Shown: positions 18,768 to 30,318, counted from the first letter of the stretch. The stretch is 64,000 nucleotides of DNA from Thiofaba sp039822285 (GCF_039822285.1 NZ_JBAJEY010000001.1:620001-684000); one strand, 5' to 3'. Numbers and translations are program-made. The notes: generated from the sequence alone by a model not told the origin.

Positions 18768-20105
18768 TCAGAGCTCGGCAACCGCGCGCCGCACCAGCTC
18801 CGCCAGTTCCTCGGCCGCCTGTCGGGTGCGCGCATCATCGTCACTCTCGACCATCACCCGCACCAGCGGCTCGGTTCCAGAGGCCCGCAGGACCACGCGC
18901 CCCCTCCCATCGAAATCATTCTCGATCTCGGCCACCCGGCGCCAGACCTCGCCCAGCGCCTCCAGATCAACCTTCCGGACCAGCGGGACATTGACCATCA
19001 ACTGTGGATACTTGACCACGGCCCGGCGCAGACTGCTGAGCGGCTCCGCACGCCGGCGCATGGAGGCCACCACCTGCAGCGCGGAGACAATGCCGTCCCC
19101 CGTATTGGCACGATCCAGGCAGAGGATGTGGCCGGAGCTTTCCCCGCCGTACATCCAGCCACGCTTCACCAGGGCCTCGTACACATGCCGGTCGCCCACC
19201 TTGGCGCGCACGAAGGGCAGGCCGAGCGCCTGCACCGCGAGCTCCAGACCGAGGTTGCTCATCAGGGTGCCGACCACCCCGCCGCGGTACCCCTCCTGCT
19301 CGACGCGCTCACGTACGATGGCATACAGGATCTCGTCGCCATCGAGCACCGCGCCGGTCTCGTCGACCATCACCACCCGGTCGCCGTCGCCGTCAAAGGC
19401 GATGCCCATGTGCGCGCCATGCTCCAGCACCGCCTGCCTCAGCGCCTCGGGATGGGTTGAGCCACACCCTGCGTTGATGTTGAACCCATCAGGGGCCACG
19501 CCGAGCGCGACAACCTCCGCCCCGAGTTCGGCAAAAACCTTGGGCGCAATGTGATAGGTGGCGCCATGCGCGCAGTCGAGCACGACGCGCAGGCCCGAGA
19601 GGCTCGTGCCGAGCGGCAGGGTGGCCTTGCAGAATTCGATGTAGCGTCCCGCGGCGTCGTCGATCCGACGCGCCTTGCCGAGCCGCTCGGAGGGCTCGAC
19701 CTCAAGCGGGGCATCCAGCAGGGCCTCAATGGCCAACTCCATTTCATCCGGCAGCTTGGTACCCTGGGCGCTGAAGAACTTGACCCCGTTGTCCTCGAAG
19801 GGATTGTGCGAGGCGGAGATGACGATCCCGGCGGAGGCTCGCAGGGTGCGGGTCAGATAGGCGATGGCCGGGGTAGGCATGGGACCGAGAAGGCGCACCT
19901 CCACACCGGCCGCGATCAACCCGGCCTCGAGCGCCGACTCCAGCATGTAGCCGGAGATGCGCGTGTCCTTGCCAAGCACGACCTTGCGCGCCCCACTGTC
20001 GGCGAGCGCCTTGCCCGCAGCCCAGCCCAGCTTGAGGGCGAAATCCGGGGTCATGGGCCACTGCCCGACCCGCCCCCGAATCCCGTCCGTGCCGAAATAC
20101 TTCAT
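18768..20105 (-). CDS. glmM: Phosphoglucosamine mutase GlmM
   Basis: 445 residues, the usual length. It converts glucosamine-6-phosphate to glucosamine-1-phosphate for peptidoglycan and LPS precursors. The active-site phosphoserine is Ser99 in SASHNP, the metal loop is DGDGDR and the C-terminal phosphate loop is RASGTEPLVRVM. It is immediately adjacent to folP, with start and stop abutting, as in the E. coli ftsH-folP-glmM operon. Confidence 0.98.
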   Translation of the reverse strand: MKYFGTDGIRGRVGQWPMTPDFALKLGWAAGKALADSGARKVVLGKDTRISGYMLESALEAGLIAAGVEVRLLGPMPTPAIAYLTRTLRASAGIVISASHNPFEDNGVKFFSAQGTKLPDEMELAIEALLDAPLEVEPSERLGKARRIDDAAGRYIEFCKATLPLGTSLSGLRVVLDCAHGATYHIAPKVFAELGAEVVALGVAPDGFNINAGCGSTHPEALRQAVLEHGAHMGIAFDGDGDRVVMVDETGAVLDGDEILYAIVRERVEQEGYRGGVVGTLMSNLGLELAVQALGLPFVRAKVGDRHVYEALVKRGWMYGGESSGHILCLDRANTGDGIVSALQVVASMRRRAEPLSSLRRAVVKYPQLMVNVPLVRKVDLEALGEVWRRVAEIENDFDGRGRVVLRASGTEPLVRVMVESDDDARTRQAAEELAELVRRAVAEL

Positions 20106-20939
20106 TCAGAACTCCCCACCTTGCGTGAGCCCTTGCCACACGCGCACCGCATCCACCGCAGGACGCACGGCATGCACGCGCACGATGCGGGCTCCGCGGT
20201 CCAAGGCCATGACGTGGGCCGCGAGCGAGCCGGCATCCCGGTCCGCAGGCAACGTCGCACCGGTCAACTGGCCGATCATGCGCTTGCGCGACATCCCGAC
20301 CAGCAACGGAAAGCCGCGCGCCGCAAGGCGTGGCAGGGCATGGAAAAGTGCGCGATTGTGGCCGAAGTCCTTGGCGAAACCAAATCCGGGGTCGAGGGCG
20401 ATGGCATGGGCAGGCACTCCGGCAGCCATGCACGCCTGCGCGCGGTCCAGCAGGAAGGCTTCCACCTCCTCCACTACATTGTCATAACAGGCCAAATCCT
20501 GCATAGCACGCGGATCGCCGCGCATATGCATGAGACAGACGGCCACCCCACCCTCGCACACGACCTCCAGCGCGCCCGGCAGGCGCAAGGCGCGCACGTC
20601 GTTGACCAGAGCGACCCCGAGACGGATCGCCTCGCGCATCACCTCAGGTTTGCTGGAATCGAGCGAGAGCGGCACCGGGCAGCCCTGCAACCCCTCGAGC
20701 ACCGGGCCGAGGCGATCCAGCTCTTGTTGCGCACTGACCGGGGTCGCGCCCGGGCGGGTCGACTCGGCGCCCAGATCGAGCATATCGACCCCGTCCGCGA
20801 TCATCGTCTCGGCCTGGGCGAGCGCTGCATCGGCCGAAAAAAAACGACCCCCGTCCGAGAAGGAGTCAGGGGTCACGTTGAGGATGCCCATGACGCGCGG
20901 TCGCTCGCGCGTCCAGGCGTGCAGGTCGAAGGCCGCCAT
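20106..20939 (-). CDS. folP: Dihydropteroate synthase
   Basis: 277-residue TIM barrel that condenses p-aminobenzoate with 6-hydroxymethyl-dihydropterin diphosphate in folate synthesis. Signature motifs are GILNVTPDSFSDGG and DLGAESTRPGA. The start at 20939 (MAAFDLHAW) has a good Shine-Dalgarno (GGAGG at 20946-20950 on the minus strand). It lies between ftsH and glmM; a short GC hairpin lies in the 54-base gap to ftsH. Confidence 0.97.
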   Translation of the reverse strand: MAAFDLHAWTRERPRVMGILNVTPDSFSDGGRFFSADAALAQAETMIADGVDMLDLGAESTRPGATPVSAQQELDRLGPVLEGLQGCPVPLSLDSSKPEVMREAIRLGVALVNDVRALRLPGALEVVCEGGVAVCLMHMRGDPRAMQDLACYDNVVEEVEAFLLDRAQACMAAGVPAHAIALDPGFGFAKDFGHNRALFHALPRLAARGFPLLVGMSRKRMIGQLTGATLPADRDAGSLAAHVMALDRGARIVRVHAVRPAVDAVRVWQGLTQGGEF

Positions 20940-20993
20940 GCGAATCCCTCCTCTCAGGCCCATACCCCGCGGAGCGGGGTCCGGCCTTCGAGA

Positions 20994-22934
<1,941 letters not shown>

Positions 22935-22977
22935 GGGATGGCCTCGATCAATCGAAAGGACGTAAGGGTTTGAAGGA

Positions 22978-23601
22978 CTATACCACGCGCGGGTTCCGTG
23001 CCAGGGCGTAAACCTCCCTGGAACGTGAGCGGGAAGCATCGGGTTTGCGCATGGTCACGCTGGCGAACTGGTTGCGCAGCTCGCGCAGGTAGGCGTCGAA
23101 CCCCGCGCCCTGGAACAGCTTGACGAGGTAGACGCCCTGCGGCCCCAGCACACGGGCGGCGAAGTCGGCCGCAAGTTCGGCAAGGTACATCGCGCGCGGC
23201 TGGTCGACCGAATCCTGGCCGCTCATATTGGGCGCCATGTCGGAGAGGACCACATCCACGGTGCGCCCATCGAGGCGTTCGAGCAGCTGTTCGAACACGG
23301 CCTGTTCGGTGAAGTCGCCCTGGATGAAGTCCACCCCGGCGAAGCTGTCCATGGGCAGGATGTCGAGGGCGAACAGGCGGCCTTGGTCGCCAATCACGCC
23401 CGCGGCGTACTGCGACCAGCCGCCCGGCGCCGCGCCAAGATCGACCACGACCTGGCCGGGACGCAGGATGCGGTCCCGCTCCTGCATCTCGATCAGCTTG
23501 TAGACCGCGCGCGAGCGCCAGCCCTCCTGCTTCGCGCGCTGCACGTAAGGGTCGGTGAAGTGCTCGTGCAGCCAACGCTGGCTGCTGACGGTACGCCCCA
23601 T
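22978..23601 (-). CDS. rlmE: 23S rRNA (uridine-2'-O)-methyltransferase RlmE (FtsJ)
   Basis: 207 residues. It methylates U2552 of 23S rRNA. The SAM motif DLGAAPGGWSQ is near residue 54. The K-D-K-E catalytic set can be placed: Lys35 in YKLIE, Asp in LSDMAPNMSG, Lys in YLVKLFQG and Glu in SREVYAL. It is the first gene of the rlmE-ftsH-folP-glmM group, with 70 bases upstream. Confidence 0.97.
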   Translation of the reverse strand: MGRTVSSQRWLHEHFTDPYVQRAKQEGWRSRAVYKLIEMQERDRILRPGQVVVDLGAAPGGWSQYAAGVIGDQGRLFALDILPMDSFAGVDFIQGDFTEQAVFEQLLERLDGRTVDVVLSDMAPNMSGQDSVDQPRAMYLAELAADFAARVLGPQGVYLVKLFQGAGFDAYLRELRNQFASVTMRKPDASRSRSREVYALARNPRVV

Positions 23602-23671
23602 GGCTCAGGCCTCGTTCATACGGAGCGTGAAGGATAGGGGCTGCCGGCGCGGAATCAACCCCGCCAAGGGC

Positions 23672-24124
23672 TCAGTGACCTTGCATGGGCGCCATGCGCT
23701 TCATCATCTCCGCCCGCTTCTTCACCGGAACCTGGATGGTCTGGCTCGGCAGCCCCTCGAAATCCAGGCGCAGGGGAATGACATCCCCCGCCTTCGGCGG
23801 CTTGTGCACCCCGATCAGCATGACGTGGTAACTCCCGGGCCTCAGTTCCAGGCTGCCCATGGGCGGGATGACCAGCGCGTCCTGCTTGATCATCTTGTGC
23901 ATCCCGTTCTCCTCCACCGACTTGTGCAGCTCGATGGTATCGAACCCCGGCGCCCAGGCACTGACGACCTTGACCTCGCGGTCCTCATCATTCTCAAGCA
24001 CCATGAAGGCCCCCAAGGCCTGGGCATTGGGCGGGGCCTCAGGAATCCAGGGCTCGACGACCTTGACCTCGGCGTAGGCACTCAGCGGCAGGAACAAGGC
24101 CGCGGCAATCAGCAGGGAACGCAT
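23672..24124 (-). CDS. Periplasmic copper chaperone PCu(A)C
   Basis: 150 residues with a Sec signal peptide (cleavage after about residue 18, LSAYA). PCuAC proteins deliver Cu(I) to the CuA and CuB centres of oxidases, often with Sco. The metal motif is visible as His67, Met78, His100 and Met102 (ELHKS, HKM, YHVM). It lies 9 bases downstream of sco, supporting a shared role in assembling the oxidase encoded upstream in the same strand cluster. The C-terminal tail is Met- and Lys-rich. Confidence 0.93.
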   Translation of the reverse strand: MRSLLIAAALFLPLSAYAEVKVVEPWIPEAPPNAQALGAFMVLENDEDREVKVVSAWAPGFDTIELHKSVEENGMHKMIKQDALVIPPMGSLELRPGSYHVMLIGVHKPPKAGDVIPLRLDFEGLPSQTIQVPVKKRAEMMKRMAPMQGH

Positions 24125-24133
24125 GGCATCACC

Positions 24134-24796
24134 TCATTCGTGGATGACGGTCAAGAAGGCCTTGACCATGGCTTCGGGGTTATGCGGGGTCGGAAATACG
24201 CCGACCATAGCCCCATCGGGGTTGATGAGCAAAATCGAGGTCGTGTGGTTGATCAGGTAGGAGCCCGAGGGCTTGCCATCGACGGTCGGCAGGGCCGCCT
24301 TCTCCCAGCCCACGCCGATCGGTTGGGCCATGATCCTAAGCTCGGTCTGCTCCCCCGTCGCCGCGATGATCTTCGGGTCGAAATAGCTCACGAACTTGCC
24401 CAGCTGTTCGGGGGTATCGCGCTCGGGGTCCACCGAGACGAAGACCTCCTGCCAGCGGGCCTGCACACCCTTGCTGCGCAACAGATCGGCCACCTCGGCC
24501 AGGGCGGAGAGCTCGGTCGGACAGACATCCGGACAGAGGGTGTAGCCAAAGTAGAGGAAAGTCCATTTGCCGATCAGATCCTTCTTGCCAAAGGGCTGAC
24601 CGCTCATCTGGGTGAGCTTGGCGTCCGGCACCGGAATGGGCTGGGGCACGATGCGCAGCACGGACTGATCCACCACGGTGGTCAGATCGACATTGGCGCG
24701 CTGCCATTTGAGGTAGACCGAGACGGCCAGTGCCACGATCAGAAACAGAAACACGGCGATGGCGACCGGAGCCTGGCCTGACATGCGTTTGTTCAT
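24134..24796 (-). CDS. Sco1/SenC family copper metallochaperone
   Basis: 220-residue thioredoxin-fold protein anchored by one N-terminal helix (about residues 10-28) and facing the periplasm. It carries the CX3C copper/redox motif LCPDVCPTE (Cys88, Cys92) and a downstream histidine in LINHTTS. Sco proteins load the CuA site of subunit II. The ATG at 24796 was chosen because AGGTGG sits about 8 bases upstream; an ATG at 24802 and a GTG at 24808 are also in frame. Confidence 0.93.
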   Translation of the reverse strand: MNKRMSGQAPVAIAVFLFLIVALAVSVYLKWQRANVDLTTVVDQSVLRIVPQPIPVPDAKLTQMSGQPFGKKDLIGKWTFLYFGYTLCPDVCPTELSALAEVADLLRSKGVQARWQEVFVSVDPERDTPEQLGKFVSYFDPKIIAATGEQTELRIMAQPIGVGWEKAALPTVDGKPSGSYLINHTTSILLINPDGAMVGVFPTPHNPEAMVKAFLTVIHE

Positions 24797-24833
24797 AAAC
24801 ATTCCCACCTGAGTTTATAAACACAATCTATAG

Positions 24834-27287
24834 TCAATCCCCTGTCCCTGGCAATCCCATGCGCTTCAGGCGCAGGGCATTGCCCACCACCAGCAACGAG
24901 CTGAGGGACATGCCGATGGCTGCGATCCATGGCGTGACGAAGCCCAAGGCCGCGAAGGGCACGGCCACGACATTGTAGCCCGCGGCCCAGGCGAGGTTCT
25001 GGCGGGTATTGCGCCGTGTTATGCGCGCAAGAAGGATGCCCTGCGCGAGTGCCCGCAGGTCGGTGCCCAGCAGGACGAAGTCGCTGTGCAGCTGGGCGAG
25101 GGTGGTGGCCGCGCCGAAGGATACCGAGACCTGGGCCGCCGCCAGCGTGGGGGCGTCGTTGATGCCATCTCCCACCATCAGCACCCGGGCCCCTTCGGCC
25201 TGGGCCTTTTGGATCCAGGCCAGTTTGTCCTCAGGACGCAGTCCGCCATGATGTTCCTCGATGCCGAGCCGTTCTGCGAGATGGCGCACCGCGCCCGGCT
25301 GATCGCCGCTGAGGATGATCACCCGCCCAAGACCAAGCCCGCGCGCTGCCTGGATGAACTCGACGGCCCCCGTCCGCACGGCGTCGTGCATGATGAAGAT
25401 GGCCCGCCCTTCACCATTGCGACTGAGGATCACGGCCATGCCCCCGGCAAGGATCTGGGCATCGAGCCAGGCGAGCCTGTCCGCCGCCAGCCCCCCCTCG
25501 CCCAAGGCATATTCGGGCGCCCCAAGACGCCAGATAGCCCCTCCGTATTGGGCTTCCAACCCCTGCCCCGGAGTGTTACGCACCGTGAGCTCCTGCGCGA
25601 GCGGCTCAATTCCCTCGCGCAGGGCATAGGCGATGGGATGCTCCGAACCCTGTTCCATGCGGGCGGCCAGGGCACGGGCAACGTGCTCATCCATGCCCTG
25701 CAACATACACACCTCGGTCACCCGCGGCCGTCCCTGGGTCAGGGTGCCGGTCTTGTCCAACACCAGGGTATCGGCCGTCGCCAGGCCCTCGATGGCGGAC
25801 ATGCGCATGGGTAGGATGCCGAGCCCGGCAAAACGCCCCGCGGCAATGGCAAGGGCCACGGGGGTGGCCATGGCCAGCGCACAGGGACAGGTGATGATCA
25901 GCACCGCGATGGTGTTGGGCAGGGCTTGAGCGGGGTCATACCACCACCAGGCAAGGGCCGTCAGTGCGGAGAGAATGAGCACCCCGGCCACGAAAGGCAC
26001 CGAGATCCGTTCTGCCAGCTCCGCGAGGCGCGGTTTGTCGGACAGCCCCCGATCCATCAGCCGGGCCAGCTCGTTCATGGTCGAGTCGCTGCTCACCCGC
26101 TCGACCCGTAACATGACCGGCTGATCGACATTGCAGCTCCCCGCCGCCACCCACTCCCCTTCTTTTCTCAGCACGGGCACGGATTCGCCGGTCAGATGGG
26201 ATTCATCGAAGCTGCTGGCGCCTGTAAGCAGGCGCCCATCGACCGGAACACTCTCCCCGGGCAGCAGCCGCACGATGTCACCGGGCTTGAGGTCCACCAC
26301 CGGCACCTCCACCGGCCCACCCTCCTCGATGCGGCAGGCGGTGCGGGGGATCACCTTCATCAGCCGATCCAAGGCATCGGCGGCCGCCATGCGCCCCTTG
26401 AGCTCCACTACCCGGGCCAGGAGGACGAAGAAGATGAACATGCCGATGGAGTCGAAATAGACGTCCTCATCCCCGACGATGGTCGCCCACAGGCTGCCAC
26501 CCCAGGCCGTCACCAGGCCCAGCACGACCGGCACATCCATCCCCAGCCGCTTGTGGCGTAAATCGCGCCACGCACCGATAAAGAAATCGGCCCCGGAGTA
26601 GACCAGCATGATCAGGGTGATCAGCAGGGAGGTCCAACGTCCGATCACTTCCCACAAGGCTAGCTTGCCGGTTTCGTCATAACCACCCATCCAGTAGGTG
26701 GCAATGGCGAACATCATCACCTGCATGCCCAACAGGCCGGCGAACAGCAGGCGCTCCACGCTGCGGCGCCGCTCCTCCTCCAGCAGGCGTTCGCGATGCG
26801 CGGGGTCGTAGGGATGGGCCACGTAGCCGATCGCGGCAATCGCTTGCAGGATGTCGCTCAGCTTGGTGACGGCGGGGTCCCACTTCACCCTCGCCTGATG
26901 GCTGGCATAGTCCAGGTGTACATCCAGCACCCCCGGCTGGGCGCGTAGATGCTGCTCGTTCAGCCACAGACAGGCCGCACAGCGGATGTTCTCCAGGATC
27001 AGCGCCGCCTCACGAACGGCGCCCTCACTGCGCACGAAGCCCTGCTGGATCTCGGGGCGGTCATAGAGGGTGAGGTTCTTGAGCACCTCCGGCAAAACCT
27101 GCGCATTGACCTCGCCCTGCTGCTCGCGGTAGCGGTAGAAGTCCTCGAAGCCGGCCTCCACGATGGTCTTGCACGCGGCATGACAGCCTGCACAGCAAAA
27201 CGCACGGTCCTTGCCCAACACGGGGTAGTGAAGATCAACCCCTTGCGGCACGTCGAGACCACAATGGAAGCAAGCCTGTTTTTCCAT
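24834..27287 (-). CDS. ccoI: Copper-translocating P-type ATPase, CcoI/FixI type
   Basis: 817 residues. The N-terminal cysteine domain (Cys6/Cys9 and Cys31/Cys32/Cys35) is typical of CcoI/FixI. A heavy-metal domain (CAAC, Cys103/Cys106), eight membrane helices, the CPC metal site (TCPCALAMATP), DKTGTLT and GDGINDAP follow. These P1B ATPases export Cu(I) to the periplasm for oxidase assembly rather than for resistance. Here it serves a b(o/a)3-type rather than a cbb3 oxidase locus. A terminator separates it from the cytochrome c4 gene, so it may have its own promoter. Confidence 0.93.
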   Translation of the reverse strand: MEKQACFHCGLDVPQGVDLHYPVLGKDRAFCCAGCHAACKTIVEAGFEDFYRYREQQGEVNAQVLPEVLKNLTLYDRPEIQQGFVRSEGAVREAALILENIRCAACLWLNEQHLRAQPGVLDVHLDYASHQARVKWDPAVTKLSDILQAIAAIGYVAHPYDPAHRERLLEEERRRSVERLLFAGLLGMQVMMFAIATYWMGGYDETGKLALWEVIGRWTSLLITLIMLVYSGADFFIGAWRDLRHKRLGMDVPVVLGLVTAWGGSLWATIVGDEDVYFDSIGMFIFFVLLARVVELKGRMAAADALDRLMKVIPRTACRIEEGGPVEVPVVDLKPGDIVRLLPGESVPVDGRLLTGASSFDESHLTGESVPVLRKEGEWVAAGSCNVDQPVMLRVERVSSDSTMNELARLMDRGLSDKPRLAELAERISVPFVAGVLILSALTALAWWWYDPAQALPNTIAVLIITCPCALAMATPVALAIAAGRFAGLGILPMRMSAIEGLATADTLVLDKTGTLTQGRPRVTEVCMLQGMDEHVARALAARMEQGSEHPIAYALREGIEPLAQELTVRNTPGQGLEAQYGGAIWRLGAPEYALGEGGLAADRLAWLDAQILAGGMAVILSRNGEGRAIFIMHDAVRTGAVEFIQAARGLGLGRVIILSGDQPGAVRHLAERLGIEEHHGGLRPEDKLAWIQKAQAEGARVLMVGDGINDAPTLAAAQVSVSFGAATTLAQLHSDFVLLGTDLRALAQGILLARITRRNTRQNLAWAAGYNVVAVPFAALGFVTPWIAAIGMSLSSLLVVGNALRLKRMGLPGTGD

Positions 27288-27300
27288 AAAGACACTTTAT

Positions 27301-27340
27301 GAGAAAGAAAAAGGCCCCGCAAACTTCGTTCACGGGGCCT
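27301..27340 (-). terminator. Rho-independent terminator after the cytochrome c4 gene
   Basis: On the minus strand, AGGCCCCG (27333-27340) pairs with CGGGGCCT (27312-27319) around a 13-nt loop, followed by a T-rich run (TTTTCTTTCTC). It lies just past the cytochrome c4 stop and before the Cu-ATPase start. It could end the fccAB-oxidase transcript or attenuate it before the copper genes. Confidence 0.8.
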
Positions 27341-27366
27341 CCCAACGTCTTCTAGCGGATGACGAT

Positions 27367-28107
27367 TTACTTGGCCGTCATGCCTGCGTAATAGTGCGCC
27401 ATCTGATTGATCTCCTCATCCGACAGGGTCTTGGCGATCAAGCGCATACGCGAGTAGACATCGTTCGCACGGGCGCCGGACTTGTACTCGTGCATGGTCT
27501 TGATGAAGTACTCCGGCGGCATCCCGGCCAGGGCCGGGGTATCGGTCACTGCACCCTCACCGTTCGGGCCGTGGCAGGCCTGGCAGGGGGCCACCAGTCG
27601 CTTGCCATCGCCACGGGTGACGACGGCCTTGGCCTGATCGGCCTTGGCCGCATCGAAGCTCACACCGACCGGCAGCGACGGCAGCTTGAAGCTGGCGTAG
27701 AACTGGGCCAGGTCGGCCATGTCCTGATCGCTCAGCTGCTGCGCCACCTGCACCATGATTTCAGCGGTGGCACTGCCGTGACGCTTGCCGTCCTTGTAGT
27801 CCTTCAGCATCTTGAAGGTGTACTCGGCACGCTGCCCCGCCAGCGAAGGCCAGTTGCCCGTCGGCGCGACCCCCTGATCGCCGTGACAGGAGGCGCAGAA
27901 CATGTCGCGGTTGAGCTGCCCGCCACGGTTTTTGTCGCCGGAAGCCACCAAGCGGAGTTGTTCAGGGGTCCAGGCTACATTGGTGGAGGGCCCCTTGGCC
28001 GCAGCGCCGGCGCCATGCTCGGCGGCCACGCCTTGGGACACCATCAGGGCGGCCCCCACGGCCGCCAGGCTCATTACGATCTTGTTTTTCATGGTCTTGA
28101 TCTTCAT
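27367..28107 (-). CDS. Diheme cytochrome c4-type protein
   Basis: 246 residues with a Sec signal peptide (about 1-29, SQGVAA). Two class I heme sites are present: CASCH at residues 71-75 and CQACH at 175-179, in two homologous halves as in cytochrome c4. It probably carries electrons in the periplasm to the b(o/a)3 oxidase whose subunit I gene ends 3 bases upstream. Start at 28107 (MKIKTMKNK) is preferred because GGGGG lies upstream; an ATG at 28092 is the alternative. Confidence 0.93.
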   Translation of the reverse strand: MKIKTMKNKIVMSLAAVGAALMVSQGVAAEHGAGAAAKGPSTNVAWTPEQLRLVASGDKNRGGQLNRDMFCASCHGDQGVAPTGNWPSLAGQRAEYTFKMLKDYKDGKRHGSATAEIMVQVAQQLSDQDMADLAQFYASFKLPSLPVGVSFDAAKADQAKAVVTRGDGKRLVAPCQACHGPNGEGAVTDTPALAGMPPEYFIKTMHEYKSGARANDVYSRMRLIAKTLSDEEINQMAHYYAGMTAK

Positions 28108-28110
28108 GAA

Positions 28111-29793
28111 TCAGTACCCCCAGGGAACCACGCCCGGCGTGCCGATGAAGGCGAACTGCAGGATGGGGTAACCGTAGCTGACGATCATGTAGGCCAGCAT
28201 CGCCCAGTTCCAGAAGCTCAGGCTGTTGAGAATGTTCGGCACACGCATCGGCTCATGGATGGCCACCGCATACTCGACCTTGGTGTTCGCCGCCGGGGTC
28301 TTGTTGAAGTGGGTCATGAACAGGTTGTACACGAACAGGATGCCGGACAGCACGATGATGGTGGCACCCACGATCATCACGGCCTCATACGGCCCCCAGG
28401 TCTGGGCCCACTCCGGGAAGGCAGCGTATTGATCGGTGTAGGACACACGGCGCGGCTGGAAGTAGATCCCCAGCATGTGCCACGGCGCGGTCAGGGTGAT
28501 CATGCCCACGGCATACATCCAGATCTGCGCGACGGCCAGCTTGCGGGAATACAGCTCTTTGCCGGTGATGCGCGGCCACAGCCAATAGGCGCCCGCGAGA
28601 TACATGATCACCGTGGTGCCACCGAAGATCAGGTGGAAGTGACCGGTGACCCACTGGGTGTTGTGCACCATGGCGTCCATGGAATAGGAGGCGTTGATCA
28701 CGCCACCCCAGCCACCGGCGGTCAGCATGACCAGGGCAAGCATGCCGGCGACGACGATGGGGTTACCCCAGTCCAGGGCCCCGATCCAGCCGAACAGCCC
28801 CTTGCCACCGCGCAGGCGACCGGCAACCTCAAGCGAGGCCAGCACGGTGAAGCCGGTGATGAAGGTCGGCACGGCCACCATGAAGGTCCCGAACATGTGC
28901 AGCAGCTTCCAGCCCGCGGCCTGCTGCGGGTCCATGTACAGGTGGTGGAAGCCGATGGGCACGGAGAAGATGAACAGCATGACAAAGGCCACGCGCGCCA
29001 TCTCGTCGGAGAACAGCTTGCCACCCGCTTCCTTCGGCAGGATGGTGTACATCACGATGTAGGCCGGGATCAGCCAGAAGTACACGATCGCGTGCAGGGT
29101 CCAGGAGAACAGGGTGCGCGCCAGGCCCGGATCCAGGGTCGGCATCAGGCCAAGGGACACCGGCACCAACTGGAACAGGGCCTCAGAGGCGACGCCCAGG
29201 CTGGTCCAGCCCCACATCATGGCGTTGATGGTGGTCCCGAACATGACCAGCGGGACCGGTTTGCCCGGATTTTCCTTCCTCCACTGGGTGAAGCCGATGA
29301 TCATGTCGGCCACCCACATCCAGGAGCCGACCACCAGCAGCACCGCGCCGATATAGAACAGCGGGTGCGCCATTTCGGGCGGATAGAAGGTGTAGAGCAC
29401 GGAGGCTTGGCCGGTGAGCAACACGGCCGCGGCCATCGCCGTACCGATCACCGAAGTCCAGAAACCGAGCCAGCCGAAGAACGGCTTTTTGCCCAGGGTA
29501 TGGGCCATGGTGTGCCAGCCGAAGCCCATGGCAAAGAAGGTGGTCAGCACAAAGGCCAGCAGCACACCATGGGTCGAGGTGGAGGCGAAGTAGACCGCCG
29601 TGTTCTCGATGCCGGGGAAGAAGCCGCTTCGTTCAGCGGCCTGGTACAGCCCCATCGGCAGGCCGAGCAGCAGGGCGAGGAACGCCACCCACATGCCCCA
29701 CAGGCCCAGTTTGTTGCCATGCGCCACGACAGCCGAGGCACCGCCACGGGAGGCGGCCGCCAGGCTCGCGGCTTGTTCAGCAGTAATGCTCAT
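28111..29793 (-). CDS. b(o/a)3-type (B-family) cytochrome c oxidase subunit I
   Basis: 560-residue heme-copper oxidase catalytic subunit with about 13 helices. Ligands are visible: a heme histidine in STSTHGVLLAF, the CuB His and cross-linked Tyr in SWTLHAIVYFW, the CuB histidine pair in GFHHLYMDP, and the HXH heme pair in VTGHFHLIFGG. Overall it resembles B-family ba3/bo3 oxidases rather than A-family aa3. It lacks a separate subunit III gene nearby, as is usual for this family. It reduces O2 to water with proton pumping. Confidence 0.93.
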   Translation of the reverse strand: MSITAEQAASLAAASRGGASAVVAHGNKLGLWGMWVAFLALLLGLPMGLYQAAERSGFFPGIENTAVYFASTSTHGVLLAFVLTTFFAMGFGWHTMAHTLGKKPFFGWLGFWTSVIGTAMAAAVLLTGQASVLYTFYPPEMAHPLFYIGAVLLVVGSWMWVADMIIGFTQWRKENPGKPVPLVMFGTTINAMMWGWTSLGVASEALFQLVPVSLGLMPTLDPGLARTLFSWTLHAIVYFWLIPAYIVMYTILPKEAGGKLFSDEMARVAFVMLFIFSVPIGFHHLYMDPQQAAGWKLLHMFGTFMVAVPTFITGFTVLASLEVAGRLRGGKGLFGWIGALDWGNPIVVAGMLALVMLTAGGWGGVINASYSMDAMVHNTQWVTGHFHLIFGGTTVIMYLAGAYWLWPRITGKELYSRKLAVAQIWMYAVGMITLTAPWHMLGIYFQPRRVSYTDQYAAFPEWAQTWGPYEAVMIVGATIIVLSGILFVYNLFMTHFNKTPAANTKVEYAVAIHEPMRVPNILNSLSFWNWAMLAYMIVSYGYPILQFAFIGTPGVVPWGY

Positions 29794-29810
29794 CGTTCAG
29801 TACTCCTTGA

Positions 29811-30305
29811 TCAGGACTTGCCGCCGGTCACATGCACCTTGGCGTACATGTAGTCGTGGCCCAGGCCGCAGTACTCGTTACAGATCATCGGGAAGTCCCC
29901 GGCGTTGGTGAACTGGGTATGCACCTCGGAGACATAGCCCGGCACCACCATCACGTTCATGTTGCTGTACGGCACATGCAGGCCATGCAGCACATCCAGG
30001 CTGGCGATGCGAAGTTTCACTGGGGTATTGGCCGGCACCTCGATGGACTGCGGGTAGAAACCGTAGCGAGCCGCCACCATGGTCACGGTGTAGGAGCCAT
30101 CGGCCTCTTTCTTCACACCCAGCTTGTCCTCGGCGAACTCGCCGCCAAGATGCAGCTTGGCGGAGTCGATGACCTCGACGTTGCTCGGGGGATGGATGGC
30201 CGCGGTGGCGGCGTAGAACACCTGGATACCGATGGTGAGGCCGACGATGCCGCCCACCACCCAGATCCAGCGTTTCTCAAGCGGATCGATATGAATCGTT
30301 GCCAT
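29811..30305 (-). CDS. b(o/a)3-type cytochrome c oxidase subunit II (CuA)
   Basis: 164 residues: one N-terminal membrane helix (about 13-33) and a periplasmic cupredoxin domain. The CuA site is complete: His107, then Cys142, Glu144, Cys146, His150 and Met153 in CNEYCGLGHDYM. It accepts electrons from cytochrome c. The short length with one helix matches B-family subunit II. It sits 17 bases upstream of subunit I and 13 bases after the small 46-residue gene. Confidence 0.95.
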   Translation of the reverse strand: MATIHIDPLEKRWIWVVGGIVGLTIGIQVFYAATAAIHPPSNVEVIDSAKLHLGGEFAEDKLGVKKEADGSYTVTMVAARYGFYPQSIEVPANTPVKLRIASLDVLHGLHVPYSNMNVMVVPGYVSEVHTQFTNAGDFPMICNEYCGLGHDYMYAKVHVTGGKS

Positions 30306-30318
30306 CTCTTGCCCTCCC

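Noticed and set aside
24797..24833. TTGACT with TATAAA as a sco promoter
   Set aside because: The two boxes are only 12 bases apart, too close for a sigma-70 promoter, and TTGACT overlaps the stop of the preceding gene.
27394..29853. 819-codon plus-strand frame opposite cytochrome c4 and oxidase subunit I
   Set aside because: Antisense to genes with intact heme and copper ligands; compositional artefact.
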